Source: Phoronis australis (Eukaryota > Phoronida > Phoronidae). From it: 64,000 bases of DNA. A program made the translations under genes and the position numbers. The stretch is from NCBI GenBank assembly GCA_002633005.1, contig NMRA01000538.1, forward strand, positions 230,989-294,988, read 5' to 3'. The notes under the pieces were generated by a model. That model worked only from the letters and a program-made list of their open reading frames with translations, had not been told where the DNA came from and made no database searches. Below, piece after piece: positions 49,833-61,139 of this stretch (within the stretch, counting starts at the first letter, position 1; the number at the start of each line of letters is the position of its first letter).

Positions 49833-52800
49833 TGGAAAAAATCATTTCAGATAATGTAAAGGAGGAGTTGAAGCCGTGGCAGAACACAGAGGCCATTTCG
49901 CGTAAAATAGGCAAAGTTAAAGCTTAAAAATATCAGAAATAAATCTGTCTAAACTGTAAAGGCAACATAGGGAAGAACTTTGCACATTTTTGACGGAAGT
50001 TTTCGCTTCCGCTTGGCTTGTTCACACAATTGTGAAAAATTTACAATTTGCGACGCCTTATTTACAAGGGTATATTTCTATTACCTAATTACGATTGGGC
50101 ATCAATAATGCTTAAAGTACGTCATATTTGTCAAGCTAGCCAAAAGCTAAAAAGTTGCGTAGAATCAGGCTATAACAAAAACAAAACTCGCTACAACGAA
50201 CTGTTTGGGGCACGTTGTCAAAAATGTTGACTTTACGAAAACTAGTTTGTGACCTTTTTGATTGCAGATGCTTTCCTTTTTAGTGACTTGCCAACGAAAA
50301 GTCATGAAAATCTAAATTTTGATATACTGTTATCATTATGGTCTAAACGTTTGTAAATATTTTTTGGATCGGTCAATTCTGCTTGTCTGACTTAAAAAGT
50401 CTAACGCAGCCATCTTTGCCAATTACGCTAACGCCTACTTTGATTGAGAGCGCTTGTAAGAAACTATTTTTTCTTAAATTATAATGGAAGAAAAGTCACG
50501 GAAGTTTTATAATAATTATTGTAATTATAGAAAAAGGTAAGGAAAATTCCGGAATTTTGTTGTCATAAGTTTTTTTTATGAACCACGAATTTGGAAGAAA
50601 CCTACTTCCGGAAAGCCTTCAAAGAAGGAGAGGATGTCTGGCAACGAGGCAGTGTAGGGCAGACCTCGCATTACAACTACACTGGGACTGTGTTGCGTCC
50701 ATGCGGGCGACTGCGGAGAGATCGGCGGCGTGGGGTACCAGTAGAGCATCTGTTGTAGACCAGGAGCAGTCTGTAGACTCTGGAGGCCAGCCGCCTGCAG
50801 TTGAGCAGTGTGTAGTCCCTGAAGCCCGGCTGGCTGTAAACCCGCTGCATGCAGGCCGGCTGCGTGAAGTCCGCCTGGATAGTAGGCTGCAGTGGGCGAT
50901 GGTCGACCTGCGGTCGTGGCAAACTGGGCTGCAATAGGCGTCTGAGGAATCATCGTAGTCATGGTTTGTGCAGGCTGGACGAATTGACCAGCGGAGTAGG
51001 GGTAGGTGGCGTATCCTGGCGGCATGAAGCCTGCTGAAGCAGCTGCAAATTACAAGAATGTACAATACGTGTGGACAAATCGATAGGAGTTGTATTACCC
51101 GACAATCAGATTTCATCAATGGAACATGAGAACGAAATATTGTTGCCTCGAAAAAAATCACAAACTTGTCAGCTTGTTATTTAAGCGAAATTCTCCCTCC
51201 TAAGAACCGTTTCCTGTTGTATTTTCGATATCCTTATCACACAGTGTGCCGCCTCATACAGATTTATGTAGGCAAAGGCACTTTCTAAAATACACTATCT
51301 TAAAAGCAGTGTAAAAGTGGTGTTTTTGGATCCAGTGGTACTTGCAACGTGTAGTAATTAGGAAATGGAACAACAATAACTCCAACAGCAACAAAGCAAC
51401 AACAACGTGCAAGAATAAATGAGTTACATACCCAACTCTTTCAGTGGATCGGTCCCCAAAATTCTCGGCGAAACGAGCGGTGACGCCAATTGTATCTGTG
51501 GACCGGGGATCTGCTGTAATGGTGCTGGTGGAAGTTGGCCACTAGTGAGTACCATATTCATGTCATCGCCCGAACACTGGTACACCTCGATAACGAAACG
51601 GTTCTTGTTGGTTACCATCAGCTTTTTGTTTTTGTTGATGGCAGCGACCTCAGCAGCCAACTCGGAATTCATTTGGATAAAAGACTCCCCCGTTGGAAGG
51701 CCCTGAAGAAGAACAAATGAAAAGATATACTTTAGCATGGGTAATATGGGAATGTCGCACATTTCCAACCAATGGCCAGTATTTTTTCAGTTGGTGCACT
51801 GCCACGAAACTAAATCAAAACAACTTTTGGAACACAATGGTTTAACAGCTCATGTAAACTTAAAATGCACATCTAGAATGAGAATACAGCTATTCTTTCC
51901 TTCAGCTAAAACAAACGTCATTGTCAACAGCTGAACAGTTCTGAGTTGGTAACTCTAAAGGTGCACGTTACCTGGGCGTTGTAAACCATGTGAACGCCTT
52001 GGAACACAATATTGCTAGCGTGCTCTCCGAGAAAGTTAAGAATGTCCGTGACAGCCGCTTCTAGGGGCATGTTACGGATACGGATGCAGTCCTTCTGGCT
52101 CCCGCACGTGATCGCAGCCTGTGTTGGAAGAAATGGAATCGTCTGTGGAGGAATCTGGCCAATGAGCGGTGATAGTGGCAGCTCGGTCTCTTGTGGCGTA
52201 CGGGGATCCATACTGCGATTCAGCACCTATCGCAACCAATAGTAAATTGTCGCAAGTTGATTTTGTCAAATCTAGAGCTTCCAGTAAAATGCTCGTCCAC
52301 AGCGGAACTCTTATCGTTTCATACAGTGTGTACACTTGATTGGCTTCATCGGCTCTACCGTGCCAATCAGTTAAGATAACTGATAGGTTGTCAGTGACGA
52401 CTTTAGGCTTACAGTCGGTCTCACAATACTCTTACCATGACAGGACTCCATTTCCGTTAATAAAAAAGACCATCTAAACCATCATCGACAGTGACTTTAT
52501 TGAGGTTGGCCAACTGGTAACGGAAATGGAATCCTAAGGAATAATATGAGAACGATTTCATGAGAGTAAAGGATCTAATTCGATTTCCGTTTTTGGAAGA
52601 AGGGAAATAAATCTTTAAATTTCGCGACGCGCCACAAAAGTGCAAAAAAGACAAGTCAAAACTTCCGCGGTTTTTATTTTCATACCGTGGTTGGATGGGA
52701 GTTGAGATGTGTAATTTTTGGGTAGATAAATTCTTGTTTCATCTTACTTAGGAGTTAGAAATTTTTGATACGCCGATGTAACGTTCAACACAATCTTGGA

Positions 52801-55800
52801 CGAGACTGTACTCTGTAAGGTCTTTTCCTTTTTGATTTTGCATTTGACAGGAAAAACAATCCAGATCCTGAATTTGCCTTTCGCCAGGAATGTCAAATGA
52901 AACTAGGAAAGAGATTTAAACTTGTACTTGTAAGTCTCGAGGACTTGACTAAGGTGCTACCTGTTGAACTTCGGCAGTGGTACTCTTGAACAGTTCAATA
53001 TATCTGGAGCCGATCAGGTCTCTATGTTTGCCAAGGGCTCTAGTAGCCTCCTCTTCCGTGGCGAACAGGACGAACGCATCTCCGGTGGCCCTACCGTCAG
53101 CTTGATGAACGAAGAGAATTCCGTCCTCGCCATCCAGAACCTGAACGGCGTTATCTCCTCTGCTGAAGAACTCGATCTAGAACGACAACGATGCTCCGCG
53201 TGAAAAAGCGTGCACTCCGAATGCCTTTGTACCATCACCAGTGACAACCATAAGCCCAAACGGCCTGTCACCCGAGTTCACCAAAGGTTTGATTGGTTTC
53301 AGAAAAATAGCCCAAAGTCCAATTAGAATGGCATCAACGAGTAATCCAAAATAATCAGGGAGTAACTGCCCTTTTTCGTTTCGTCTTATTTCGTATTAAT
53401 TTGGATCAGTTTAAAACAACACATTAGAACCCGATTTACACTGCCAAAATCGTTGGACTTTAGTCTTTACGATTTATTTGTCACTGTGCATTCGTGCCAA
53501 TGCATTTGATGTTTTGCGTTTTTGCATTAAAAATCCTGCAACCAATTAAAAAGGTGCCGACACCTGAAAGCATGTTCGATTTTTGGTCTCTAAAGCTAGA
53601 GAGTTCCAATGTCCGCCTCAACACACCACCGTAACCATGGAAACCGTTAAACAACTATCTGACACACAATTGTTAATAATCCAAATCCAAGGTATTGCTC
53701 ATACGAAATCATCTGACAGAAGGCCTAAGATCCCGTGAACCCTCTCCCTGTATGCAATTTGTTGCTACATCCCAAAGCTACTGAAAGATATCTGCAGGGA
53801 TTGGCTTAGGTCCCAAGTTCACTTACCCTTTTGGAACTTATTAAGCTCCAAATGTTCTCTTACAGAACTCCTTTACATCGATTTGGCTGAAAATACAGTT
53901 TTAGTATACTCTCGTGTAACCCAAAGTCGTTTTCAAGAGACAATGTCTCACTTTCATTAGCCGTTTCGAAAATAGGAAGGATTTAGAATGTCGGACATTA
54001 CCAAGGTGAATGCCTTGCCTCAGTCGCTCTAAACTCCAAATTAATAGTAGCACCTTATGTTAACATCAACATTCGTTTTGCAAATGAAATTAACGCCTTT
54101 CAAAGTTCCTCTGTCAAGTTTGAATATAACGACGTCGAAATCCATATACCAAGTTTGTACTTATAGGCTACGCGTAATCGGATATATAATTCGAAGTTTG
54201 AGATCAAGACTACTTAGTGATTGATGTCAATCAGCGAACTTGCGTGCACAAGTTTTTGTGACAGAGTAGCTTTAAGAGTCCATTTGAGTGTGCAGACAAC
54301 CCGTGGACTGTTTGAAGTCGCAGAGTACTTACCACTTGATCAGGCGTGGCTGTGTAAGGCAAGCCTCTCATGCGAATAATCACCTGGCCCCCGCGGGACA
54401 GGAACGCGTGAGCCTCTGTGTTGTTACCTGTGGGCATCGTGGAGCGTATGAGATATAAAAATGGTCACAGGGCACCGGAAATCCACTATTTACAGCTAAC
54501 ACGTTTGACACCGTCCTAAAATCCCATTGTCTTCATAATCCCGTGTTCTAATCACTCGTGCCGTGCTTATCAGTCTTAATCGTCATTTCTACCATTGCCT
54601 AATGGTGGTGAAGCAGCAACAACAAAGACACTTCAACAGTCGTTCTTATTATGACGCTTTACGCTATAAGATTACCGAAGGATATTGTGATAACAAAATC
54701 TGTAATGATATTTCTCTGATTTAATCAATGCTGTTAAATCCATTCAACTAAAATGCTGCCATGACAATGATTTAACGTGCCTTTACAATCGGTTATGGTA
54801 GTATATTGCAGCAGAATATTGTCCAGACAGACGTGGACCCTTATAGCAAGATCGTACCAAGTGGAATATTTGAAATATCTTTCAGGAATCTCTTGAGTTT
54901 TCGCGTACCTCCCCTAACTCTTCTACAGTGTTAATGACGTGTCCGTTCATTGTGGTTTTGCAGTGTAAAAGCCGAATAATATAAGGCAGTAGCAGTCAAA
55001 AAAGAACTGCCGGTGTTCGTTAAAACCTCACACGGGTAGTTACCTTAAACTCTTTTCTATTGGTATTTACCGATTTCGTTATCATTATCTTTATCACCGT
55101 CATGAAAGGTCAACGGGGCCGAGTCAGTGCCACATGTACACGTAACACATTTGCGTCGTCGACTTTTAAATTTTGAAAAAGAAGTCGAATATCACAGTTA
55201 GCTATACCTCAACTGCTGCGCCGGCCACAATTACAGTAGTAAACCCTTAAACAATATGTTTTTTCGAAAACCCTGATATTACGGGAAAACTGCGTCTGCA
55301 ACATCGTATGCAGCCAACTATCAATGCCTCAGTCACACAAATCTTCCGATGCCGATCCAATGAATTTGCGGCAGAAAAATGGTCATATTATCGGAAGCGC
55401 CGTTCGGGTGTCGGCATTAAAAATCTCCTACCGCTACTACTGATGTAATAAAAAACCCTGGCGGTAACACTAGGAATCACAGAACTGAATCGATAGGATC
55501 TGCCGAGCTTCGCCCGATATCTAACCAAGGCACTGAGTCGGGACCGCCTGAAGCCCCTCTGGATCCGCGTCTGAAAAATTTGGTTAGCCAGTCAGTCAAA
55601 CTCACCTCCGGCGACGCTAATAAAATCCTTGCCCGTGGCCTTGTAAACTTCGATATATCTTTGACCGAGATGGTGTTTGTGACGTTTCAACGCCAGATCA
55701 CGGTGTTCCCGCGACTCGAATCGAATGAGCGCCTCACCATTGCGTCTCCCCTGTTGACTGAGACAAAGAGCTACTCCGCCTCTGTAAATTTTCAAGTTGT

Positions 55801-58800
55801 ATTCAGTTTTCGGAAACCTGAGTATGTGAAATCTCAATTGCTGTAAAACCATCATTGCAGAAACTCACGAGTATGTCGGCTTTTCTGACTACGGCAGTGG
55901 TCCATTTTCTCCTAATGAACATTGTTAACAAAGTACTAAACAAATCTTATCCCTAAACATTTCCACGTAAGCAAAAAACCAATATTATGAGAAACAAATT
56001 GTTGATTTTCAGCACTCCTAATCTATTTTCAAGCTACTATCAGAGTTTGCTGAGACCCTTCAGCAAATATCAAGCTAGGACACATGAAGCACTTTCCACA
56101 GGAAACGCACCTTGCTACGTTCAATCCTCGGAAAAACTTGGCGATATCCGCGTCCGAGGATTGCCATGGCAAACCACGTGCTCTCACCACGGTATCATCG
56201 TCCACAACATCGGTACCGTTACTGAAATAAATACATTTTCGAGCATACATGAAAAACTAAAAAAGTAGTTGTGATTTCAAATTCGCCATCAAACAATCTC
56301 AACAGATTCATAACAGGCATTTGACACACTATTTTAATCAGAAATGTAAAGTTTATCAAAGCAGATAAAAGGATAAAGATGTAAAATTTAATTGTAATTC
56401 AACACGTGAATCAGGTCTGATAACATCGATGTTGTACTCAACCTATTGTTTTCAATAACGTCTATGCACTTACTGGAATGGGTAGAGGTACACAATTTAA
56501 TAAACAATATTACAACATTTGTCTAAAATTATAAAAAGAGCAACGGAGAGCATCGACATAACCCCCACGGTGTGCACTGGAAGCGGCAAAGAACAGGGCT
56601 GGTCATTTGAAAAAATATTTTCCCCGATAGTTGGATCCATCCAAAAACCAGTTCAGTGGTGCAAGCTCTCCTCATAATTATTAAGACCAATAGAATGACA
56701 ATTTAACACTAGGGCACACCCCCACATCCATAAACAATTGCCACCAATCGTTCTTTCCTCAGCAGCAACACATGTGCCAAATGTTATGACGATCCATAAA
56801 AAAAACTTGGTAGATATTGACGCAGATGCAATGAAATTTAAAATTGCCATTAGAAAACGCTACAGTAGAACTGTCCGAAGTTTATATGTCGGCCATGAGC
56901 TACTCAATAGGAACTTAAGCGGTTTTCATAAAGGAAGGCAGACGCTGACAGACACGGAAATAATAAAATGACAACTCAGGGGCATAAAAAAGCCGATTCC
57001 GTCTGATATTGAGCAGGCGCGTCGTCTCCTTTACTGAACTTACAGTGCATGTGCCAAATTTCATGAAGATCTGTCAAGGAATTTGTCTGTTAGGTATAAA
57101 GAGATGGAGGTAGAAAAAATAATATTAAGAAACTCTTCAGCAGTCAGACCAATTCGAAAAAATCAAAGTCAGCCATGCTCTTCTCAGTAGGAAAAACATC
57201 TGTAATTTATATAATGATGGTTATAGCGATTTGGCGAATAGAGATGCGAGCACCAAAAAGGATTCGAATACAATGGAAATGGACACTAGGTGGCGCAGCA
57301 TACGTCCGAAACGCGTCAAGGTCTTCTTAATAGAAACCTATTTGTAAATTTTTATTAAAATCCATTCAAGGATCTCCGAAGATACACAGACAAACGTAAG
57401 AAACTAAAATTGACACTTTGGGACATAACGGAGTAGTCGGGTTCATTTAAAAATCGTCGTCTATCGTTGTCAGTTCCAGGAAATCATCTGTTGAAGATTT
57501 TCAGGGGCTCAGGAGATACAGCAGCGGACGTCGGACGCCGGACACCCAAGCAAAAATGACGACAATATGCAAACTCATATGTATATGTGGGCACATCAAA
57601 ATGAATGCCATTAATGGAGATTTTGTATACGAAGTAAAAAATTGCTAATTGGCAAAAACGTTTACTAAAAATATTAACAAATGGAAGAACACCAATCTAC
57701 TGAACTATCTTATACAACCACTTTTCTTTTGCTATATTAAGTATTTTGTTTTGAGATACTTATTAGGCACAAAACGCGCTACCGTATAAGAAATAAATTT
57801 GTGTCACGTGAACAGACTATATAGGTTTTTATCATTCAAACCTAAGGTCAATACCACAAACACCACCAACGGAAATGCCGCCATTTTGAATCTCATCACC
57901 TCAAAGTTCTCGGTCAACACAATAGTCAAGTGTGGATGACTTAACAATTATCTACACTGTTCAGCTATTAAAGTACCACTTTATCGTTTTTCGCTAAGCA
58001 AATGCAGTTGATTAAATAATTGCAAAATTACAGCCAATAACTGTTAATTATGCCGTCGATAGACGAGGCCAACGCATGTAAACAGAGTGTTTGCCTCCCA
58101 GACTTTGTATTTAGCTGAATACAGGGTGTCCTAAAATGTACTCACACTTAAAATGACATCAACTACGTTGCTCACTGAGTTAGGAAAAAGCTTACTGGTT
58201 TAATCGATAAAGAGGTGAATCAAAAAAGACAAATTCTTAAACCAAAATACAACAGTTTATCAACTTTGTGTTGTCTTTGTACTTCGTTGTCGGTTTTGAC
58301 TTTCGAGAAGCATTGCGTGATAAATTTTCATTCTGTAAAACTGAGCAATTTGCTTGCCATTCCCGTGTATACAGAGCACGTGACACGCCTACTTCCACAG
58401 TAAAACGTAACCATACAGTAGGCTCGGGAGCAATATCTAATACCCGGGACCTGAATTTGAAATACTGATGTTGTACTGACGTGTGAGTAAATTTTGGGTC
58501 ACCCTATATATGTAGTGGTTTTCATATGCTATTTTGCATGACACGTGCTAATTCCAATCCGATCACGTTACGGCAAATGTCGTGAATGGAAATTAGTAAG
58601 ATTATTTCCAAAACCATATTTTAGCGACAGAGCTTAGTTCACAAACGGAGAGCATAAAAAAACAAAGAAATCTAGCTGTTTTTAGAGAGGTTACTCTGCC
58701 TGCGTACCGAGGTCGTACTATATGGTAAGCTCGATGGCATCAGAGGTACATAAACATTTGAAACTGCATTTTCGTATTTTTCCAGAAACTTGTCACAACC

Positions 58801-61139
58801 ACATCATTCTCGAAAATGCCCTAATCATTACGGATGTTTTTTTCCGTTGCCATGAACAATATCCAGACTAATGTACCAGCTAGAAACGTTTCAGAAAATC
58901 ACAAAAAGATCGCAATAGGTCCGATGCCTGAATTGTATTATAAGCACAGACCTGACTGAACCTCGCTCACATGGAAAATCGTAGAGCTGGCCAATCCATC
59001 ACCCATCCTAAATTTGACCGCTTCAGTCAATCGCACCTAATTTCCTAATACCAACTAAATGTTGAAAGCGATCTTGCCATGGCAAATATTTTTTAAAGTC
59101 TAATTTAACATGGTTAACTGGCACATTTCTTGATTTAACGCGTACGGAGGAAAATTTTAACTGGTAAAACATCGGCGGATCTAGGTTGTTGTAAGGGGGG
59201 TCGTCGTTTTTTGGGCGTATCCGTAGGGGAGGGGGGGAGAGGGCGCCTATGCAAAAAGCGGCAATAGTCTGATATAACGTGCCCGCATTTTGAGAACCAG
59301 TTTGATGCCCGTTATTCAGTGGGGAAAACTGGTTCTCAAAATTCGGGCACGTTGTATCAGACCATTACCCAAAAAGCTGTAAAGGTATTAGTTTTGAAAT
59401 ATTATTCTAATTAGCGACGTTACTATCCTGTTCTTCCTATAGCATTTCTGACATTTATGAACAACAGAGAGGTAAACAAATTCATACGGAATAGCATATT
59501 AATATGTAGCACTAGACTAGGGACACATCATTCACAGAGTGACGGTCAAAATCCTATAATTACAAAATTCACAGCATCTGTTACCTATCCAAACACGTAA
59601 GAATGGAACAGAGATAATTTCATCCCCGACACATCCAATTCACTGCAGCTGTTACGAATCAGAATTATGTATTTAGCGATCGGGTTTTCAATAAAATGTT
59701 GACATTTGTTTTAACTAAAATTACCAACGGTCGCAGCTGATTCAAACGCTTCATTTCATTGTTCAAGTCGAGATCAATATTCCGTCTAAATGCAACTGTT
59801 GCATGTGCCGGCATTGTGTAGTAACTTGATTTAGCTGCGTCTGCGCGTCGTCTGCATGATTGGTTGGGCCTGCATGGACACCGCTTTCGCATAGTCAACA
59901 CATGCATGCGGGTTTGGGACTTGCGCATCGTAAGCAAATTTGTGAGTGGAATTGGATGGCACGCGGGGTCTGAATTGTTGAATCAATATTGGATAGTGGT
60001 GTACAGCTGCTTATGGGATTAATTTATACAAAGAATCTTCTAGGGTACTGCATTTCAACGACATTTTCTTTCAGCAAAACGGCTAATTTTCTGCACTGAA
60101 AATTTTGGAGGTATGGTACAAATGGCTTTTGGGAACGTCTTCATATTTACCCCTATTCAAACTAGTTTAACCATTTACTCTAAAAGAATACTACTTGTTT
60201 AACCAAAGTTAACGAACCAAAGGAATTAACGAGTAAATTTTTGCAGATTTTTATGCCTTTGAGTAGCCACAGCAGCTGATTGTTGTAACTTGCGCAATAA
60301 AACACACAGCGTCTAGTAGACCTTGCATTATCTGATCACTCATTCAATCCTCTGATTTGTGTGCGATTAAAAGGAGTAAAAACAACACTTACCATATACC
60401 GGGTTCCAGTTTGTCTTTGACTATTTCAGGGTCTGTGAAGACATGACCTATGAAACCCAAAAAGAGAACGGCTGTTGATTTAATAAAATTGCCTAGTTTT
60501 TGGGCCAGGAGAGACGCACAAGAAACTTAATGTCGAAGGTTATAGGCTTCCCGGTCTACCGGGTCAGTGACGTATGGTGACAATGCAAACTTCAACAGTT
60601 TTAGAAGTCATTTTCTTTGAATTCATAATTCTGAACTTGATACCAGAAACAAGTGTAAAATATTGGGCCATTGATAACGTCGAGACACGACTTCAACAGA
60701 AGCGAGAATGCGCGGAAATCAAATTAAAGGCATGTCCGAGTTATCTGGATCGGCTCGGGCATTTTGTAGCCCCAAATTTCCCCTCGGAGATTAATAACGT
60801 CTCGGAGGTGAACGGTACCTGTGCACGTGCGGACTTCAGTCGTTTGGCAAGTCACGTACTTTTAATCTTGGCAACAATAGGCTGTATGACTTAGTTTCGT
60901 TCTCACACGTGCACATAGCGTTCACCCCCGTGAGGAAATCTGAGGCTACGCGAACGCGCGAGGTGTTCCGGATGTGTCGGAGTATTAATGACAAGAGTCT
61001 TCACACCTATAATCTTTCTGGCTGACGATGCCCGCTGCTTAGGACTTACCGTCACATATAAGCCTCTGGACTACACTGGCCATTTCTTGGCACTGCCGAA
61101 CGCCAAACTCCATAGAGGGGGCGCCATCCAGTGCAAGAT
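49673..61139 (-). CDS. Esrp: Epithelial splicing regulatory protein (ESRP/Fusilli), partial, ten exons
   Basis: ESRP proteins bind GU-rich RNA in the nucleus and set epithelial splicing patterns. Exons in transcript order: 61139-61050, 60447-60393, 56221-56111, 55781-55606, 54427-54333, 53176-52961, 52226-51972, 51702-51432, 51042-50606, 49832-49673. All borders are GT/AG and phases agree up to the last exon. Read in order: the tail of the N-terminal region ([16 protein letters not shown]), RRM1 ([12 protein letters not shown]), RRM2 ([13 protein letters not shown]), RRM3 ([12 protein letters not shown]), a linker with AGLHAAGLQ-type repeats, and RRM4 ([12 protein letters not shown] .. ELFMA). 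Motifs such as [26 protein letters not shown] and RYIELFKST are diagnostic of the family. About 620 residues are present. The N-terminal exonuclease-like domain known in ESRPs is missing, because its exons lie right of the window or were not recognised. One extra A near 49800 breaks the last exon's frame. Confidence 0.95.
50606..51042 (-). CDS. Esrp: ESRP exon: low-complexity linker and start of RRM4
   Basis: Enters through TAATTTGCAG and completes a split Ala codon. About 145 codons: Pro/Tyr/Thr-rich, then imperfect repeats of AGLHA/AGLQ (5 or so), then [20 protein letters not shown] and FEGFPE. Donor GAA|GTAGGT in phase 0. In frame beyond the donor the sequence loses RRM character. Confidence 0.9.
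51432..51702 (-). CDS. Esrp: ESRP exon: second half of RRM3 and following linker
   Basis: Acceptor TTTGTTCTTCTTCAG. Reads [20 protein letters not shown], then [20 protein letters not shown] and a Pro/Leu-rich tail to KEL; donor G|GTATGT in phase 1. The VYQCS..MN.VL block is the ESRP RRM3 signature. Confidence 0.93.
51972..52226 (-). CDS. Esrp: ESRP exon: RRM2-RRM3 linker and first half of RRM3
   Basis: 85 codons in phase 0. Begins VLNRSMDPR directly after the VQQ ending of the previous exon, then a Pro-rich linker, then [20 protein letters not shown] and [20 protein letters not shown]; donor CAG|GTAACG. The usual RGLP(Y/F) of this RRM is RNMPL here. Confidence 0.93.
52961..53176 (-). CDS. 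Esrp: ESRP exon: second half of RRM2
   Basis: Acceptor GTTGTCGTTCTAG. 72 codons in phase 0: [20 protein letters not shown], then [20 protein letters not shown], then [15 protein letters not shown]; donor CAG|GTAGCA. Confidence 0.95.
54333..54427 (-). CDS. Esrp: ESRP exon: first half of RRM2
   Basis: Acceptor CACGATGCCCACAG completes Gly, then [20 protein letters not shown] and [11 protein letters not shown]; donor GTG|GTAAGT in phase 0. Confidence 0.95.
55606..55781 (-). CDS. Esrp: ESRP exon: second half of RRM1
   Basis: Acceptor TTGAAAATTTACAG. Reads (R)[20 protein letters not shown], then the highly conserved [20 protein letters not shown] and [14 protein letters not shown]; donor G|GTGAGT. 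Confidence 0.97.
56111..56221 (-). CDS. Esrp: ESRP exon: first half of RRM1
   Basis: Acceptor TGTATTTATTTCAG completes Cys, then [20 protein letters not shown] and [16 protein letters not shown]; donor AG|GTGCGT. Nearly identical in pattern to vertebrate ESRP at this place. Confidence 0.97.
56690..57605. repeat. Interspersed element made of ~145-bp units with a terminal hairpin (copy 2)
   Basis: Lies in the long ESRP intron (56222-60392). Unit cores recur at roughly 145-base steps (near 56699, 56846, 57283 and 57412). The CCAAATTTCATGAAGATC and GGAGATACAGC blocks are present. The right end has a decayed hairpin (about 57573-57590) followed by GCACATCAAAATG, matching copy 1 at 370-1013. Confidence 0.7.
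59168..59250. repeat. hAT-like element end, degraded
   Basis: GGCGGATCTAGG followed by G-runs resembles the terminus seen at 11243-11403. The opposite end was not found. Confidence 0.25.
59259..59372. repeat. Long foldback hairpin (copy B)
   Basis: Bounded by CGGCAATAG and ATTACCCAA as in copy A. Outer stem TCTGATATAACGTGCCCG pairs with CGGGCACGTTGTATCAGA (one G-T wobble). Inner stem CATTTTGAGAACCAGTTT pairs with AAAACTGGTTCTCAAAAT (the terminal C lies opposite a T mismatch). The loop starts GATG and contains GTTATTCA. It lies in the long ESRP intron. Confidence 0.88.
60393..60447 (-). CDS. Esrp: ESRP exon upstream of RRM1
   Basis: 55 bases: acceptor CTTTTTGGGTTTCATAG, then (G)[17 protein letters not shown] and TG|GTAAGT. 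The TDPE(I/R)V..K(L/F)E.G..C pattern fits the segment just before RRM1 in ESRPs. Confidence 0.88.
61050..61139 (-). CDS. Esrp: ESRP exon, end of N-terminal region (first one visible)
   Basis: 90 bases: acceptor ACCGTCTCCCTATTAG, then a split codon and [20 protein letters not shown] and SVVQRLICD, donor G|GTAAGT. It starts in phase 2, so at least one coding exon lies upstream. The pattern fits the vertebrate segment ahead of RRM1. Confidence 0.82.

Noticed and set aside
60574-60894. 106-residue plus frame antisense in an ESRP intron
   Set aside because: No domain, no promoter or splice evidence.
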